From an uncultured Lachnospiraceae bacterium (lineage in GTDB: Bacteria > Bacillota > Clostridia > Lachnospirales > Lachnospiraceae): a stretch of DNA of 6,425 nucleotides. Positions 6,377-6,425 of the stretch are shown one piece after another; the stretch's first letter is position 1; each line of letters starts with the position of its first letter. Location of the stretch: positions 1-6,425 of the forward strand of contig CAJUHQ010000010.1 in NCBI GenBank assembly GCA_910586095.1, read 5' to 3'. Under the pieces are notes generated by a model. It was not told the DNA's origin. It was given only the letters and a program-made list of their open reading frames with translations, and did not search any database. The position numbers and the translations under genes are program-made.

Positions 6377-6382
6377 CCTCCT
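6377..6382 (-). promoter_or_regulatory. Strong ribosome binding site (AGGAGG)
   Basis: On the minus strand AGGAGG lies 9 bases before the ATG at 6367. It is a perfect Shine-Dalgarno core and fixes the start of the methyltransferase-like gene. Confidence 0.85.
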
Positions 6383-6390
6383 AAAAATTA

Positions 6391-6425
6391 TTATTCAACC
6401 CTATCAAAGCTATATGTTTTAGAAC
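6391..6425 (-). CDS. Possible 3' end of an upstream gene (partial)
   Basis: Only the last few codons could be inside the window. One minus-strand frame reads SKTYSFDRVE and stops at TAA (6393-6391), 23 bases before the next start. A second frame stays open (ending IGLNNNF) to a TAG at 6383-6381 that overlaps the Shine-Dalgarno of the next gene. Either could be the tail of an upstream operon member; the polar ending of the first looks more protein-like. No convincing promoter is visible in these 58 bases, which supports read-through from upstream. With about ten codons no function can be assigned. By analogy with Campylobacter, a glutamine kinase or another methyltransferase could sit here, but that is a guess. 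Confidence 0.25.
   Translation of the reverse strand, partial: SKTYSFDRVE

Noticed and set aside
6403..6425. The right edge reads GCTATATGTTTTAGAAC, which recalls part of type II CRISPR repeats
   Set aside because: Only one copy, cut by the window edge, with no second repeat or spacer. It fits better as the coding tail of an upstream gene.

Overview
The window is an AT-rich stretch with all five convincing genes on the minus strand, so transcription runs from right to left. Strong AGGAGG-type ribosome binding sites, AT-rich codon use and protein styles typical of clostridial surface-polysaccharide loci suggest a low-GC Gram-positive bacterium, probably a gut Clostridia member such as Lachnospiraceae. 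That placement is inferred; no rRNA or other taxonomic marker is present.

In transcription order the layout is: (i) 6425-6368, the possible last codons of an upstream gene and a strong ribosome binding site; (ii) 6367-5417, a methyltransferase-like protein; (iii) 5414-4812, a class I glutamine amidotransferase / gamma-glutamyl hydrolase (peptidase C26 type) with an intact Cys-His-Glu triad; (iv) 4790-4014, a sugar-nucleotidyltransferase-fold cytidylyltransferase of the LicC/Cj1416 type; (v) 3938-1590, a 782-residue fusion with a degenerate methyltransferase domain, a kinase-like domain with its catalytic residues, a small Rossmann-like domain and a C-terminal HxGH cytidylyltransferase; (vi) 1515-319, a xylose-isomerase-like TIM barrel fused to the same kind of small Rossmann-like domain; (vii) 318-1, a trailing region with a probable intrinsic terminator at 209-186 and no gene I can support. 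Gene spacings of 2, 21, 75 and 74 bases and the lack of an internal terminator fit one operon that begins upstream of the window.

The most informative signal is the adjacent pair (iii)+(iv). In Campylobacter jejuni the pair Cj1417 (gamma-glutamyl-CDP-amidate hydrolase) and Cj1416 (CTP:phosphoglutamine cytidylyltransferase) lies in the same transcriptional order. There it makes cytidine diphosphoramidate, the donor for the O-methyl phosphoramidate capsule decoration. An upstream methyltransferase, as Cj1419/Cj1420 are, strengthens the parallel. The reading proposed here is a Gram-positive phosphoramidate-type decoration pathway for a capsule or other surface glycan. It uses new accessory parts: a four-domain kinase/cytidylyltransferase fusion and a sugar isomerase-like protein. 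The glutamine kinase (Cj1418 type) and a canonical CDP-amidate kinase (Cj1415 type) are not seen; they may lie upstream, or the kinase-like domain of the fusion may fill one role. The pathway assignment is inference from motifs and gene order, not from a database search.
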